Of a stretch of DNA of 64,000 nucleotides, positions 63,331 to 64,000 are shown piece after piece. Under the pieces are notes generated by a model. That model was not told the origin of the DNA, did no database searches, and was given only the letters and a program-made list of their open reading frames with translations. Each line of letters starts with the position of its first letter. The first letter of the stretch is position 1. A program made the translations under genes and the position numbers. The stretch spans positions 186,001 to 250,000 of the forward strand of contig NZ_VFES01000003.1 of assembly GCF_007858185.1 (NCBI RefSeq), read 5' to 3'. The stretch is from Pseudomonas grimontii. GTDB taxonomy: Bacteria > Pseudomonadota > Gammaproteobacteria > Pseudomonadales > Pseudomonadaceae.

Positions 63331-64000
63331 TCAGCGATAGATGTCTTCCCGCGTCCACGGCAGTTCATGGCTGCCATCCGCGTGAGGTTTGACCGCGAGG
63401 ATCTGGTGCAGATTGATCCAGCCCCGGGCAAACGCATAGGCACACCCGGCCAGGTACAAACGCCAGATGCGCAACGCTTGCTCCGGCACCAGCTTCGCCG
63501 CCGCTTCCAGGTTGTCTTCCAGGCGTTCGCTCCAATGATCCAGGGTGCGCGCGTAATGCAGGCGCAGGCTTTCGACGTCGACCACTTCCAGCCCCACTTC
63601 ACTGATTTCGGCGGTCATCATCGCCAGGTGCGGCAGCTCGCCGTTGGGGAATACATACCGCTCGATAAACTCCCCAGCGCCACGGCCCACAGGCCGGCCG
63701 TCGGTGTGCTTGGCGGTAATGCCATGGTTCATCACCAGGCCGCCTTCGCGCACGGCACCAAACAGGGTCTTGCAGTATTGCGCCAGGTTGGCGTGGCCGA
63801 CGTGTTCGAACATGCCCACACTCACCACTTTGTCGAAACGACCATCCTGGGGCAGATCGCGGTAGTCGAGTAATTGCAGGTCGATCTGGTCTTCCAGTCC
63901 CTCGGCTTTCACCCGCTCCTTGGCCAACGCCAGCTGTTCCTTGCTCAGGGTGATACCAAACACTTTCACCCCGAATTCCCGCGCCGCGAAACGTGCCAGC
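63331..64000 (-). CDS. cyclopropane-fatty-acyl-phospholipid synthase family protein, 5' end outside window
   Basis: C-terminal 222 residues of a SAM-dependent methyltransferase; the frame stays open to the window edge (LARFAAREFGVKVFGITLS), so the start and SAM motif I lie beyond 64000. Signs of the CFA synthase family: VVSVGMFEHVGHANL, the FIERYVFPNGELP stretch, and a C-terminal W...R.Y....A.AF pattern. Such enzymes methylate double bonds of membrane phospholipids. Neighbouring cls fits a lipid-modification context. Partial gene. Confidence 0.88.
   Translation of the reverse strand, partial: LARFAAREFGVKVFGITLSKEQLALAKERVKAEGLEDQIDLQLLDYRDLPQDGRFDKVVSVGMFEHVGHANLAQYCKTLFGAVREGGLVMNHGITAKHTDGRPVGRGAGEFIERYVFPNGELPHLAMMTAEISEVGLEVVDVESLRLHYARTLDHWSERLEDNLEAAAKLVPEQALRIWRLYLAGCAYAFARGWINLHQILAVKPHADGSHELPWTREDIYR

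Overview
The window is chromosomal DNA of a fluorescent-type Pseudomonas (P. fluorescens group or a close relative). The evidence is the GC-rich coding style, REP/REPIN palindromes of the P. fluorescens type (GTGGGAGGGGGCTTGC core), a split two-subunit pyruvate carboxylase beside LysR and RpiR regulators, and a DksA2/FolE2/CobW zinc-starvation cluster arranged as in pseudomonads. Families were recognised by reading the proteins; no database search was run.

Layout. 1-2066: purEK with a structured leader. 2067-3887: an AT-rich gene for a zinc-metalloprotease toxin-like protein. 3946-9357: amino-acid catabolism (LysR regulator, aspartase aspA, AGCS alanine/glycine symporter, asparaginase). 9465-22125: two giant paralogous dermonecrotic-toxin-like proteins (about 1530 residues each) bracketing a polyamine block (AraC regulator, acetylpolyamine amidohydrolase, polyamine-binding protein). 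22129-25524: a MocR regulator divergent from a paiB-GNAT-GNAT operon. 25635-28530: an AT-rich PstI/BsuBI-type restriction-modification pair. 28724-33366: a small Pseudomonas-type gene with an odd inverted-repeat leader, a homocysteine S-methyltransferase, part of an amino-acid ABC importer and a small autotransporter. 33474-39187: pyruvate carboxylase and regulators. 39349-49829: housekeeping genes (a PAS-GGDEF-EAL protein, uvrD, a Tim44-like protein, a SMI1 protein, a CPA2 antiporter, a thioesterase, pdxY).

50336-61075 is the most coherent system: a zinc-starvation island. Two perfect 15-bp palindromes of the Zur-box type (53658-53672 and 55410-55424) lie in divergent promoters. The first faces dksA2-cobW-DUF1826-cobW leftwards and a small secreted cysteine-containing protein rightwards. 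The second faces a Tat-type amidase leftwards and folE2-ABC transporter-hisI-gamma carbonic anhydrase-dihydroorotase rightwards. Together they would supply metal chaperones, high-affinity uptake and replacement copies of zinc-dependent enzymes (DksA, FolE, HisI, carbonic anhydrase, PyrC).

61101-64000 holds a DUF3617 secreted protein, cardiolipin synthase, a REPIN and the 3' part of a cyclopropane fatty acid synthase-like gene that runs off the window.

Least explained signals: a terminator-like hairpin in the purE leader, a 12-bp-period array of DnaA-box-like motifs inside the mocR gene, a ribosome-site hairpin before the autotransporter, structured leaders before the AGCS symporter and the thioesterase, and the small Zur-box-linked secreted protein.
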